NCBI GenBank assembly: GCA_016715065.1
Contig: JADKBN010000007.1
Span: 1-26,323 of the forward strand
DNA: 26,323 nt
Source: Fibrobacterota bacterium
GTDB lineage: Bacteria; Fibrobacterota; Fibrobacteria; UBA5070
Direction of reading: 5' to 3'
Below the pieces are notes generated by a model, which saw only the letters and a list, made by a program, of their open reading frames with translations, made no database searches and had not been told where the DNA came from. Numbering within the stretch: position 1 is the first letter of the stretch; each line of letters opens with the position of its first letter. Position numbers and translations under genes: made by a program. This document shows positions 17,191 through 25,441 of this stretch, piece after piece.

Positions 17191-17368
17191 CCCTGGCCAG
17201 GGCCCCCGACTCCGTGCGCATCGCACGGCGTCGGGGTCTCAGGTCGGCGCGTCCTGCAAAAGGTTGCGCACCAACGCGCGATGGCACGGAGCCCGCAGAA
17301 GGCCCATCAGGGGTTGTAAGGGTGGAACCCCTTACTGGCGGAGTGCAGAGGGCGCGCCATTGCGCCCT
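17191..17368. repeat. Cluster of stem-loops after cassette 1
   Basis: Four inverted repeats lie in the 390-bp gap between cassettes: a 12-bp palindrome CCCTGGCCAGGG (17191-17202); a 14-bp stem with one mismatch and a CAT loop (17204-17236; arms CCCCGAC-T-CCGTGCG and CGCACGG-C-GTCGGGG); GTAAGGG/CCCTTAC (17316-17335); and AGGGCGC/GCGCCCT followed by TTT (17349-17370). The last may terminate cassette 1 transcription. The remaining bases show no gene. Confidence 0.6.
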
Positions 17369-17380
17369 TTGCAAAGGAAG

Positions 17381-17423
17381 TGTGATCTAGATCACAGATT
17401 TTTTCCGCGCGATTGGGCATCTT
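17381..17423 (+). promoter_or_regulatory. Class II CRP-type promoter of cassette 2
   Basis: TGTGATCTAGATCACA (17381-17396) equals the core of the ideal E. coli CRP site. CATCTT (17418-17423) lies 32 bp downstream centre to centre, as in the cassette 1 promoter. The bases between and after are also conserved (GATCACAGATTTT, GGCATCTTC, CTTCAGA). Confidence 0.7.
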
Positions 17424-17441
17424 CTCTTCAGACAACAACTA

Positions 17442-17465
17442 GGGGACGCAAAATTTTGCGTCCCC
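17442..17465. repeat. Perfect 24-bp palindrome in cassette 2 leader
   Basis: GGGGACGCAAAA is followed directly by its exact reverse complement, then ACGAC. It occupies the same place as the shorter palindrome at 13540-13559, about 20-25 bases after the predicted transcription start. It resembles dispersed palindromes known from other genomes (memory only). Confidence 0.75.
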
Positions 17466-17504
17466 ACGACACGAGGGACCCCACGGAGCCCTCAAGTACC
17501 CTTC

Positions 17505-17528
17505 GCGACCTGCCTGCCGACAGGTCGC
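17505..17528 (+). promoter_or_regulatory. Leader hairpin before the ribosome-binding site, copy 2
   Basis: GCGACCTG (17505-17512) pairs perfectly with CAGGTCGC (17521-17528) around an 8-base loop. It ends 18 bases before ATG 17547, next to GGAAAGG. It corresponds to the hairpin at 13618-13639. Confidence 0.6.
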
Positions 17529-17546
17529 CTGGAAAGGCCATTGCCC

Positions 17547-19509
17547 ATGAATCGACCGGATCCTTTTGCCGACCATCGCGCGGGCCTCCATCTTCAGCCG
17601 CGCGAGCCCATGCTGCTGGACCTTTCCACAGCCAAGCCCTCGGGAGAGATCAATTGGGAGGCCATCATCGCCAAGACCAAGGGGGGAGCGTCGGATCCTT
17701 CGAAGAAGGTCTACGACACCTCCAAGTACCTGCAGACCCTGCGCGAAGAAGACCCCTGGCCGGAGGAAGCCAACGCGACCCCCGTGCCCATGACCCTGAC
17801 CAATTGCCAATTTCTGGACGCATCGCCGGTGGATCTGGCGCGGCGCGTGCGGGTAACCTGCGAGGTGACCTCGCAGGGAGAGTTGCCGGAAGACGACCGC
17901 TGGGTGGAGTTTCGGATCTGGGTGGTGCGTCGTCAACGCGATCTGGACCAGGAAGAACCCTTCCAAACCCGCGTGACCGGCAAGCTGGGCGCGGGCACCA
18001 CGCATCGATCCCAGGTGGAATTCGACCTGTCCACGGTGATCGAGCCCGAACCGTTGCCGCCGGGCGAGCAGATCTACCTGATCGCCGAGGCGTTTCGCAA
18101 GGATCGGAATTTGTCCGCCAAGTCCAAACCCATCGCGACCCTGGCGGGTCCCACGGTGGTGCGGCGTGTGCGGATCTCGGGGATGTTTTTTGATGAGGGC
18201 AAGGCGTTCTTCCATCCCGCCGTGGTGCCGGCCCTCAAGAACATCGTGGCTCGCCATCGCAAGGACCCGCGTCAACCCATCGTGATCGTGGCCCACGCCA
18301 AGAGTTCGGAGGATTCCGCCATCGCCTGGGCGCGCGCCCAACTGCTGCGCGCCCAACTCACCAACCAATGGCCCCTGCTTCTGGCCGAATTCGAACCGTC
18401 GGTTTCGGACAAGCGTCGATTAGGTTTACGGAAGCGCAGTTGATCTTGCAGGATCTGGGCGCGTACAAGGGCCAAGCGGCGGGCATGATGGATGACGAGA
18501 CCCGTGCGGCCTTGAAGGCCTATCAAAAAGGCGCAGCCTTGCCGGAATCTGGCGTCCTTGATACGGCGACCCGCAAATCCCTGCTGCATGGGTACTTTGG
18601 GCGCGAAGGCACCACCGCCACCAAGGACGCCCGCATCGAAGCCTGTGTGTGCACCGGCAAGACGGATTTCGTCAAGTTGCCCTGCGGCGAGGCGGTGGAA
18701 GACGATCGCGTGGAGGTCCTGTTTTCCGAGCCGCGCCTGGAAGGGGAAGTGCCGCAATCGGCCGATGGTCGCTGGGACAAATGGATGAAGCAGGTGCGCG
18801 AAACCGAAGACGTGGAGCGCTACGGACTGCATCTGCGGATCACCGACCACAACGGGTGGTGTCCCGGTGCGTGCGTCAAGGTGATCGGGCCGTCCACGCA
18901 GGAGACCAAGGCGGACGAACACGGCTGGGTGAGCGTCGTGCCCCTGGAGCGCGGCCATTACGAGGTGGAGCTTTGGGAAGAGGGCGAGCGGATCGGGGAA
19001 TCGGAGCTTGATATCCCCGCGCGGGGCGCGAAGCGGTGGGCAACGGGCTCCACCCGATCCCCATCTTCGTGGACCACTTCCACGAGGGCCACCATCTGCC
19101 CTGTTTTTCCGACGACACCTTCCTTCAGGCGGTGGCCAACCTGGCCGATCACAAGAAGAAGTGCGGAAAGCTCGAGTGGGAAGCCAATCCCGATTGCCAC
19201 CTGGACCATTCCCTCCAAGACAAACAGCGCAAGCTGGTGGAATGCTTGATCGACGCAGACTCTGACGCATGGCTCGGCTTCGTGAAGGATGTCCGCGATC
19301 GCGACGTGCAAAGCTTCATGGCGTTTTTCGCCAAGCAAGGATGGCCCACCGATCCCGGTGCGATCGATGGTGTGGCCGGTCGCAAAACGCGCCGCGCCGT
19401 TGCCCAGTTCCAGGCTTGCTGCAACGAAGTGTGGGGCCTCTGCCTGGTGGTGGACGGCCAATGCGGCCCCAAGACCTGGAAGGCGGTTTTCCCGCGCTGC
19501 AGGAAATGA
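17547..19509 (+). CDS. OmpA-like/peptidoglycan-binding adaptor of cassette 2, frameshifted
   Basis: Reconstructed as one protein of about 650 residues starting MNRPDPFADHRAGL, without a signal peptide. An N-terminal beta domain (TNCQFLDASPVDLARRVRVT) leads to an OmpA-like domain near 18170-18370 (GMFFDEGKAFFHPAVVPALK, IVIVAHAKSS). A peptidoglycan-binding fold follows at 18420-18590 (LQDLGAYKGQAAGMMDDETR). Then come a beta domain (RITDHNGWCPGACVKV, 18835-19015) and a second peptidoglycan-binding-like domain at 19300-19500 (AIDGVAGRKTRRAVAQFQAC). Frame changes occur near 18405 and 19030. If these breaks are real, three ORFs would exist instead (17547-18443, 18368-19249, 19036-19509). Lack of a signal peptide with two wall-binding domains suggests a product injected into a target's periplasm; that is inference. 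Confidence 0.7.
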
Positions 19510-19568
19510 TCAAGACGTCGGAAATTGCCAATATCGAGTTAGAAAACCTTGAAGGAGACAAATCATGA
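19506..19568 (+). CDS. 20-residue ORF tiled between adaptor and toxin
   Basis: A 20-codon ORF beginning MIKTSEIANIELENLEG. Its ATG overlaps the adaptor stop (ATGA at 19506-19509) and its stop overlaps the toxin start (ATGA at 19565-19568). AGGA lies just upstream. Its end also carries the AAGGAG that serves the toxin. It may be a translated peptide or only a coupling device that delivers ribosomes to the toxin start. Confidence 0.45.
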   Translation: MIKTSEIANIELENLEGDKS

Positions 19569-20509
19569 CAGCCCCGATCATCGTGGGAGGAGGCGCCATC
19601 GCCTTGGGCGCAGTCGTTTTCATCAACCGCAAGCGCATCTGGAATTTCCTGACCGCCAAGGGCCTGACCAACTATGAAAAGCAGCAGGCGGTCCTGGCCA
19701 AGCGTCCGATCTTCCCGACGCTGGAGTCCATCCAGAAGGGCTACCCCAAGCAGGAGTCGATTGATCACAAGGAAGTGGATATGGATGGAGGCCTTGTCGC
19801 CCACTTGGTTCTTGATTGTTCGGAGAAGGTCTCTGATATCGACGAAGGAGCGTGGGGTGCTGTCCTTAGCAATGAAAACGCAGAGTGCCCTCCCGAGTTC
19901 AGCGCCAAAGCGGAGGAATTTCAAGTTCGGGTGGAAAACGCTTACCGAACCTTCGGGAGGATATCCTCCTGCGTATTTAAGTTGAGGCTGAACGTTTATT
20001 GCATTCCTTACTCAGATAAGCGTCTCTCTACCGGAGCGTGTGTACTGGAGTTACATGCATGAAATGGACCATTTTCAGGTTTATCACGAGTTTTGGCGCT
20101 TCATTGTTGGGCGCATTTTCGTGCTGACCAATTCCATTTATCCTTCGGTTGCGCACGCCCAAGCGGAGATCGAGAACTTCAAGAAGAATGTGGCTTTCAA
20201 TTTTTCAAAGCGAGGCGGATGAGTTCGGTTTTCGATCAGGTGACCAGGGGGATTCCTCAAGCAGGTGGGCGGTTCGGGGGATTCGAATTCACGAAGAGCG
20301 AAACCTTTTTTTGGCAAAAACAGGGGGAGTGGGCTTCGGAGGCCCTTACGAAAAATGACACTGATTATCAGACCCGGATGCAGAAAATTTCCGCTATCGA
20401 TGCGATCAAATATTGGCTACCAAAACAAATGGTCAAGCCGGGTGGTCTTGAAGAGCTGAAGGCCATGGTCGAGTCGAGGAAAACCGAGAGACCTGGGGTG
20501 TGGAAATGA
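19565..20509 (+). CDS. Membrane-anchored HEMDH zincin-like toxin of cassette 2, frameshifted
   Basis: Starts at ATG 19565 with AAGGAG 7 bases upstream. The N-terminus APIIVGGGAIALGAVVFINR is a single hydrophobic segment. The middle part (ENAYRTFGRISSCVFKLRLN) leads to SYMHEMDHFQVYHEF, where HEMDH (20058-20072) is a HExxH zinc-protease-type motif. The tail, in a third frame, reads FGGFEFTKSETFFWQKQGEW to the stop at 20509. Frame breaks near 20040, 20205 and 20245 interrupt the ORF. The tail is repeated alone at 21425-21733. The stop overlaps the lipoprotein gene start. The lipoprotein neighbour suggests that the toxin acts in the periplasm. Protease activity is inferred from the motif. Confidence 0.65.
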
Positions 20510-21366
20510 ACAAATCCTGACGAGCGGGAATGGCCAGAGTTACGTTGCTCGGCTGTGTCCTTGTGACTTCCTGCGACAAACCGAAAAGATCCTCCGCCTC
20601 GCTGCATGGAGTACCAGACATTCTCCATTGAGCGAGCCCAAAGCAAGGCAGCGACATCAACGGATGTTCTCAACCAAGGCATTGAACTCGATACCTTTTC
20701 CTGGACAGTACATCACGTGAGAATGGTGTTGGGTGTGGAAGGTGTATTGGAGCAGGATTTCGATCCGGTGCACTTGTGTTCGAATGTCGACAAGCGGATA
20801 CGGAGTGTGCCTGGAAACTACTCCAAGGAATTCGCTCGGCACGACATGATTTGTGCCGAGGGCTTGTTGGAAGCGGGGCAATACGATCGAGCGTTGCATC
20901 ATCTGGTACGCACCGACTCCGTTACAGAGAACGATCCAACGTTCGGGAGCGACTCGTTTGATAGAGAATGGGCACGTAAGAAACGGTGGAAAAGCTGCTT
21001 ACCTCCCAGTTCTGCCCACTTCCCATCCTCCAGCTTTGCCTACGTGAGGTCCATTCCCCATCGGAAATTCTCGAGGAACTGGATCGTTCCGTGGATCGCG
21101 TGGTGGTCGGCTCCTTTCAGCAGGCGCCGGTTCCCATCCAGAAATCGCTTCGGAGTCACGGCGTCACGCAAGGTCCGCGGGTGTTCGCCTGGACAACCGT
21201 GTTTGGGATGCCCCACCTACTGCCGTTTCCCAATCTGAGGGACACCAATCTTTCCCGTGAAGATTACATCGACAAATACAAGACGGATGGATTGTACCAC
21301 CGGATGTACTGCCTCCCCGATACCGAAGACTCCCTCGCGCTGATCCGGCATGGCGGCCCGCGATGA
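20506..21366 (+). pseudogene. Lipoprotein immunity candidate, copy 1, apparently broken
   Basis: Homologous to the gene at 21730. ATG 20506 overlaps the toxin stop, but codon 5 is TGA where copy 2 has CGA. An ATG at codon 9 (MARVTLLGCVLVTSC) could rescue the lipoprotein signal. An extra A then shifts frame (GAAAAG versus GAAAG in copy 2) before MEYQTFSIERAQSKAA. About 50 bp are deleted near 20975, and the C-terminal part (SEILEELDRSVDRVVVGSFQ) lies in another frame and ends at 21366. Either this is a decaying pseudogene or it carries several sequencing errors. Roughly a quarter of residues differ from copy 2 in the N-terminal half. Confidence 0.6.
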
Positions 21367-21424
21367 GAAAATGAAAGACATTTCTTGGCCGAGATGTCGC
21401 GCGGAAGGATCGAAGCGGAGCCAG

Positions 21425-21733
21425 ATGGCAGAAAGCGAGGCGGATGAGTTCGGTTTTCGATCAGGTGACCAGGGGATTCCTCAAGCAGGTGGGCGGTTCG
21501 GGGGATTCGAATTCACGAAGAGCGAAACCTTTTTTTGGCAAAAACAGGGGGAGTGGGCTTCGGAGGCCCTTACGAAAAACGATACTGAGTATCAGACCCG
21601 GATGAAGGATATTTCCAGGGTTGATGCGATTGCGAATTGGCTACCAAAACAAATGGCCAAGCCGGGTGGTCTTGAAGAGCTGAAGGCCATGGTCGAGTCG
21701 AGGAAAACCGAGAGACCTGGGGTGTGGAAATGA
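21425..21733 (+). CDS. Orphan toxin C-terminal tail
   Basis: An intact 102-residue ORF from ATG 21425 (MAESEADEFGFRSGDQG) to a stop overlapping the copy 2 immunity start (ATGA). It repeats the last part of the cassette 2 toxin (FGGFEFTKSETFFWQKQGEW) but lacks the membrane segment and HEMDH motif. Changes cluster at NDTEYQTRMKDISRVDAIAN versus NDTDYQTRMQKISAIDAIKY. It has no strong Shine-Dalgarno. In polymorphic toxin loci, orphan tips of this kind can recombine with the full-length toxin gene; alternatively it might bind the immunity protein. Confidence 0.65.
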   Translation: MAESEADEFGFRSGDQGIPQAGGRFGGFEFTKSETFFWQKQGEWASEALTKNDTEYQTRMKDISRVDAIANWLPKQMAKPGGLEELKAMVESRKTERPGVWK

Positions 21734-22639
21734 ACAAATCCCGACGAGCGGGAATGGCCAGAGTTACGTTGCTCGGCTGTGTCCTTGTGGCTTCCTGCGA
21801 CAAATCGAAAGATCCTCCGCCTCGCTGCATGGAGTACCAGACCTTATCCATCGACCGCGCTCTAAGCGAGGCCGCAGCGTCAGCAGCCGTTCGCAATCAA
21901 GTGGCTGCTGCCGACACCGTACCCTGGACAATTGACGACGTGAGAATGGATTTGGGTGTGGAGGGTGTCCGGAAGCGGGATTTCGATCCAGTGTACTTGT
22001 GCTCGAACGTCGACGAGCGGATTCGGAGTGCGCGAGGATACTACTCCAAGGAGTTCGCTCGGCACGATATGGTTTGTGGCCTGTTGTTATCGAAGGTGGG
22101 GCAACACGATCGAGCGTTGCATCACCTGGAACGCACCGACTCCGTTACAGAGAACGATCCAACGTTCGGGAGCGACTCGTTTGATAGAGAATGGGCACGA
22201 CCCAGCCGCGATGCTCTCCACTCCATTCTTGCCTACAGTTTGGGAAACTGCCAGAAACGGTGGAAAAGCTGCTTACCTCCCAGTTCTGCCCACTTCCCAT
22301 CCTCCAGCTTTGCCTACGTGAGGTCCATTTCCCCATCGGAAATTCTCGAGGAACTGGATCGTTCCGTGGATCGCGTGGTGGTCGGCTCCTTTCAGCAGGC
22401 GCCGGTTCCCATCCAGAATCGCTTCGGAGTCACGGCGTCACGCAAGGTCCGCGGGTGTTCGCCTGGACAACCGTGTTTGGGATGCCCCCACCTACTGCCT
22501 TTTCCCAATCTGAGGACACCAATCTTTCCCGTGAGGATTACATCGACAAATACAAGACGGATGGATTGTACCACCGGATGTACTGCCTCCCCGATACCGA
22601 GGACTCCTCGCGCTGATCCGGCATGGCGGCCCGCGATGA
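21730..22639 (+). CDS. Lipoprotein immunity candidate, copy 2
   Basis: Starts MNKSRRAGMARVTLLGCVLV with lipobox VASC, so the protein is lipid-anchored in the periplasm. The mature part reads CMEYQTLSIDRALSEAAASA, then FDPVYLCSNVDERIRS and ALHHLERTDSVTENDPTFG, then FDREWARPSRDALHSILAYS. A frame change near 22255 leads to EKLLTSQFCPLPILQLCLRE and SEILEELDRSVDRVV. In corrected frame it ends HGGPR-like with TGA at 22637-22639; uncorrected it ends at 22616. Pairing with a membrane-anchored toxin tail suggests protection in the periplasm. No family was recognised. Confidence 0.6.
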
Positions 22640-22697
22640 GAAAACGAAAGACATTTCTTGGCCGAGATGTCGCGCGGAATGATCGAATCGGAACCAG

Positions 22698-22781
22698 ATG
22701 ACAGAAAGTGGCCATCCGCGACATCCGTCGGCTTCCATATGGTTGTCGTGCATCGTGACACGGCAGGACAGGAAGGAGTAG
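22698..22781 (+). CDS. 27-residue ORF at the third repeat start
   Basis: ATG 22698 is homologous to the ATG of the orphan tail (21425): both follow CGGA(G/A)CCAG and begin with Met, Ala or Thr, Glu, Ser. After AAAG the sequence diverges and the ORF ends at TAG 22779. This may be the original sequence downstream of the toxin locus, into which tails can be added. Translation is uncertain. Confidence 0.3.
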   Translation: MTESGHPRHPSASIWLSCIVTRQDRKE

Positions 22782-22785
22782 ATCC

Positions 22786-22842
22786 ATGCTTTTGCAGCGA
22801 TCCCGCCATTTCTATATCCTGAGGAAGTCGGCGCAACCTTGA
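22786..22842 (+). CDS. Possible 18-residue leader peptide before the fucosidase
   Basis: ATG 22786 follows AAGGAG by 7 bases and encodes MLLQRSRHFYILRKSAQP. Its stop (TGA 22840-22842) overlaps an in-frame TTG (22839) that leads, through six codons, into the fucosidase ATG at 22857. A -35/-10-like pair (TTGCAG 22792, TATCCT 22815, spacing 17) also overlaps it, in which case the ORF would not be on the mRNA. Confidence 0.35.
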   Translation: MLLQRSRHFYILRKSAQP

Positions 22843-22856
22843 AAGAAAAATCCCGG

Positions 22857-24566
22857 ATGAAATCGATCCTCAAAACCATGCGATGCTCCGGCATCGTGGC
22901 TCTCGCCCTGGCGGCGAGCCAGCCAACGCTTGTCGATGCCCAGGCTCCGGTGCCCTACGGAGCGGTTCCCAACGCGCGTCAGATCGAGTGGTTCCACCGC
23001 GAACGGCAGGTCTTCCTCCATTTCGGGGTAAACGTTCTACGAACGTGGAATGGGGCACCGGGACCGAAGGTCCATCTGTCTTCAACCCCCACGGCGCTCG
23101 ATGGCGGGCCAATGGATGCGAACCATCAGAAACGGCGGTTTCACCAGCGCGATCCTGGTGGCAAAGCATCACGACGGATTCTGCCACTGGCCCAGCGCCT
23201 ACACCACCCAGGATGTCGCGTCGAGCCCATGGAAGGGCGGCAAAGGAGATCTGGTCCAGGAATTCGTCGACTCTTGCCGCGCCTACGGCATCAAACCCGG
23301 GATCTACATGTCGATCGGCGATTTCCATTCCGAGAAACTCCGGAAACTACGCCGATTATTACCTGAACCAGGAACGCGAGATCCTGCGAAATTACGGGAA
23401 AATCTGGGAGATCTGGTGGGATGGCGCCAATGCCAAGAACAACGATTCCGCGACCATGAAGATGTATGCGGACAGCGTCCGCAAATGGGCGCCGGAATGC
23501 GTGATCTGGTCTGACGCGAAGGCAAAAAACGTCACCGCCGATGCGCGGTGGATCGGAACGGAAAGCGGTTTGGGCACCGGCGATCCCAGTTGGGCAACCG
23601 AAGACATGGCGTTTTCCAATCTGGGCAGCGGGGGTTCGAGGAGGTTCGGTCTATTGTCCCGCCGAAGTGAACAGCTCGATCCGGCCGGGGTGGTTCTGGC
23701 ATGAAAGCGAGAATGCATCGGTCAATACGGTCGATGTCCTGGAATAAATACTTCCAATCCGTCGGCCGCAACGCCACCTGGCTGCTCAACCTTCCGCCCG
23801 ACAACCGGGGATTGATCCACAAGACCGATTCCATCCGCGTCGACAGCCTCAACGGTTGGATCAACGGCACCTTCCCACCAATCTGGCGGCGGTGCCACGG
23901 TGACCACCAATCATGGCCGGGGTGGGATACGAGCCGTCCAATCTTGTCGACACCGCGGAAGCCACCCTACGCGACACCCGACAACATGAGTACCGATACG
24001 ATCGTCTTCGACCTGGGATCGCCCAAAAACTCCTCGATGTCCTGATGCTGCGCGAGGTCATCGAGCTCGGTCACCGCACGATCGGCTGGAGCGTCGATGT
24101 CTCGTCGGACAATGCCTCGTACACATCGCTTCTCGCCAACAAACAATCGATCGGTACAAGTGGATGGAGAAATTCAACCCGATCACCGCTCGGTACGTGC
24201 GCCTCAAAATCACGAAGGGCCAGGCGTCCGTCGCGCTGAATTCCTTCGGTGTCTACAGAGGCAATATCTCAGGCCATCACCACATCAGGAGGCCAGCGTG
24301 GTTCCAGGTGGCGGGCGTCTTTCCGGAGAAATCCGTTGCAATACCGGTTTTCGGCCGCCTGGTGGAATTACGCAGTCCTTTTGCCGGAAAGCGTTTACCG
24401 CCAAACTCCTCGATTTGCGTGGACAGACCGTGGCGATCACGAACGTGGATGCGAAACAGGTTCAGGCGGGAACCAGGACCTTGCGAAGGTTGGGCATCCC
24501 CGATTGTATCTGGTCGAGTGCACTGGTGAAAACGGTGTCGTGGTTCGGAAGTTCATGGCGGAGTGA
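22857..24566 (+). CDS. Secreted GH29 alpha-L-fucosidase with discoidin-like and C-terminal sorting domains, frameshifted
   Basis: Predicted to remove terminal alpha-linked L-fucose outside the cell. The signal peptide MKSILKTMRCSGIVALALAA precedes the catalytic domain: RQVFLHFGVN, then GGFTSAILVAKHHDGFCHWP, then AYGIKPGIYMSIGDFHSEK. WEIWWDGANAK carries the expected nucleophile Asp, and NSSIRPGWFWHES and NATWLLNLPPDNRGLIHKTD end the domain. A beta domain follows near 24000-24260 (VIELGHRTIGWSVDVSSDNA, ITARYVRLKITKGQASVALN), typical of F5/8C or CBM32. The end (LLDLRGQTVAITNVDAKQVQ ... LYLVECTGENGVVVRKFMAE) resembles C-terminal sorting domains of the FCB group. At least six indels break it. Confidence 0.8.
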
Positions 24567-24732
24567 TCGAAGAGTTCCGGATTTGGCGCAACGACTTGGT
24601 TGGAGGGCAGCCGATCATTCGTTTGGCGACGGGTTTGTGCTCGGACGAGAGGTCATCCAACGGCCAGCGATCAACGAATGGATGACCTACTTTCCCAAAC
24701 AGCGATCGACTCGAACTTCGGAAGGACCAGGC

Positions 24733-25441
24733 ATGGAACTGTTTCGCGATAAATTGCGGCGCAACGTGGGTGGAGTGGTCAAGCGGAGCGTGCGCGCCGT
24801 GCTGGATCAGTTGCCTCTGCACAACAAGCTCCGAGCCGATCTCCAGGAACTTCCGGGATCGACCGGGGCGTCCCATCGATCGCCATTACATCGAGGCGTT
24901 CCTTGCCCAGCACCGCGAGAAGATCCAAGGTGCGGTGCTGGAGATCGCTGACTCCAGGTACACCCGGCGCTTCGGCGACAACCGCGTGACCCAGCCTTTG
25001 GTGATGCATGAAGGATGGATTCGGGGCCGATATCGTGCGCATCTGAGCAAGAGTGTCCGGGGAAGGCTTCGCGGATTGCTTCATCTTACCCAGGTTCTGC
25101 CGTTTGTCTGCGACGTACGCTCCACGATCAAGAATGCACTCAAGATGCTCAAGCTTGGCGGAAGTTTGCTTGTGACCGTGGGAGGCATCACCCAGGTCTC
25201 GCGCGACGACGCTGGACCAGTGGGGCTACTTCGGAGCTTCACCGATCTGGCTTTGCGCAAGCTCTTCGAAGCGGAACTACCACCGGAGTGCGTGCAGGTG
25301 CAAAGCTTCGGCAACGTCCCGGTGGCCACATCATTCCTTTACGGTCTGGGAAAGCACGAATTGACCGTGGCCGAACCCGACCACTTCGATCGCGACTATC
25401 CGGTCATCATAGGGGCTGTGGTGACGCGTCCGATGGCCTAA
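24733..25441 (+). CDS. SAM-dependent methyltransferase, frameshifted
   Basis: Starts MELFRDKLRRNVGGVVKRSV, then RPIDRHYIEAFLAQHREKIQ, VLEIADSRYTRRFGDNRVTQ, and ends with LLVTVGGITQVSRDD and GNVPVATSFLYGLG. The arrangement (PIDRxYIExFL, VLEI, TRRFG, then a methyltransferase strand IKNALKMLKLGGSLLVT) matches a class I methyltransferase group often found near surface-polysaccharide genes. One frame change lies near 24865 at a GGGG run. A second may lie near 25000-25080, where the D-x-x-D region reads poorly. It ends convergently with the next gene, stop codons overlapping. The substrate is unknown. Confidence 0.65.

Larger units (their letters stand above)
20207..22704 (+). repeat. Tandem duplication of toxin tail plus immunity gene
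   Basis: Unit 1 is 20207-21431 (1225 bp) and unit 2 is 21432-22704 (1273 bp). Both begin AAAGCGAGGCGGATGAG and end with CCAGATG(G/A)CAG; AAAG follows each end. Unit 1 lacks about 50 bp present in unit 2 near 22200-22255. The edges are nearly identical, while the 5' half of the lipoprotein gene and a short stretch of the toxin tail are diverged. Confidence 0.9.

Noticed and set aside
20207..22704. Tandem repeat as an assembly artefact
   Set aside because: The two units differ by many substitutions and a roughly 50-bp deletion, so they are not the same molecule assembled twice; a strain mixture cannot be fully excluded.
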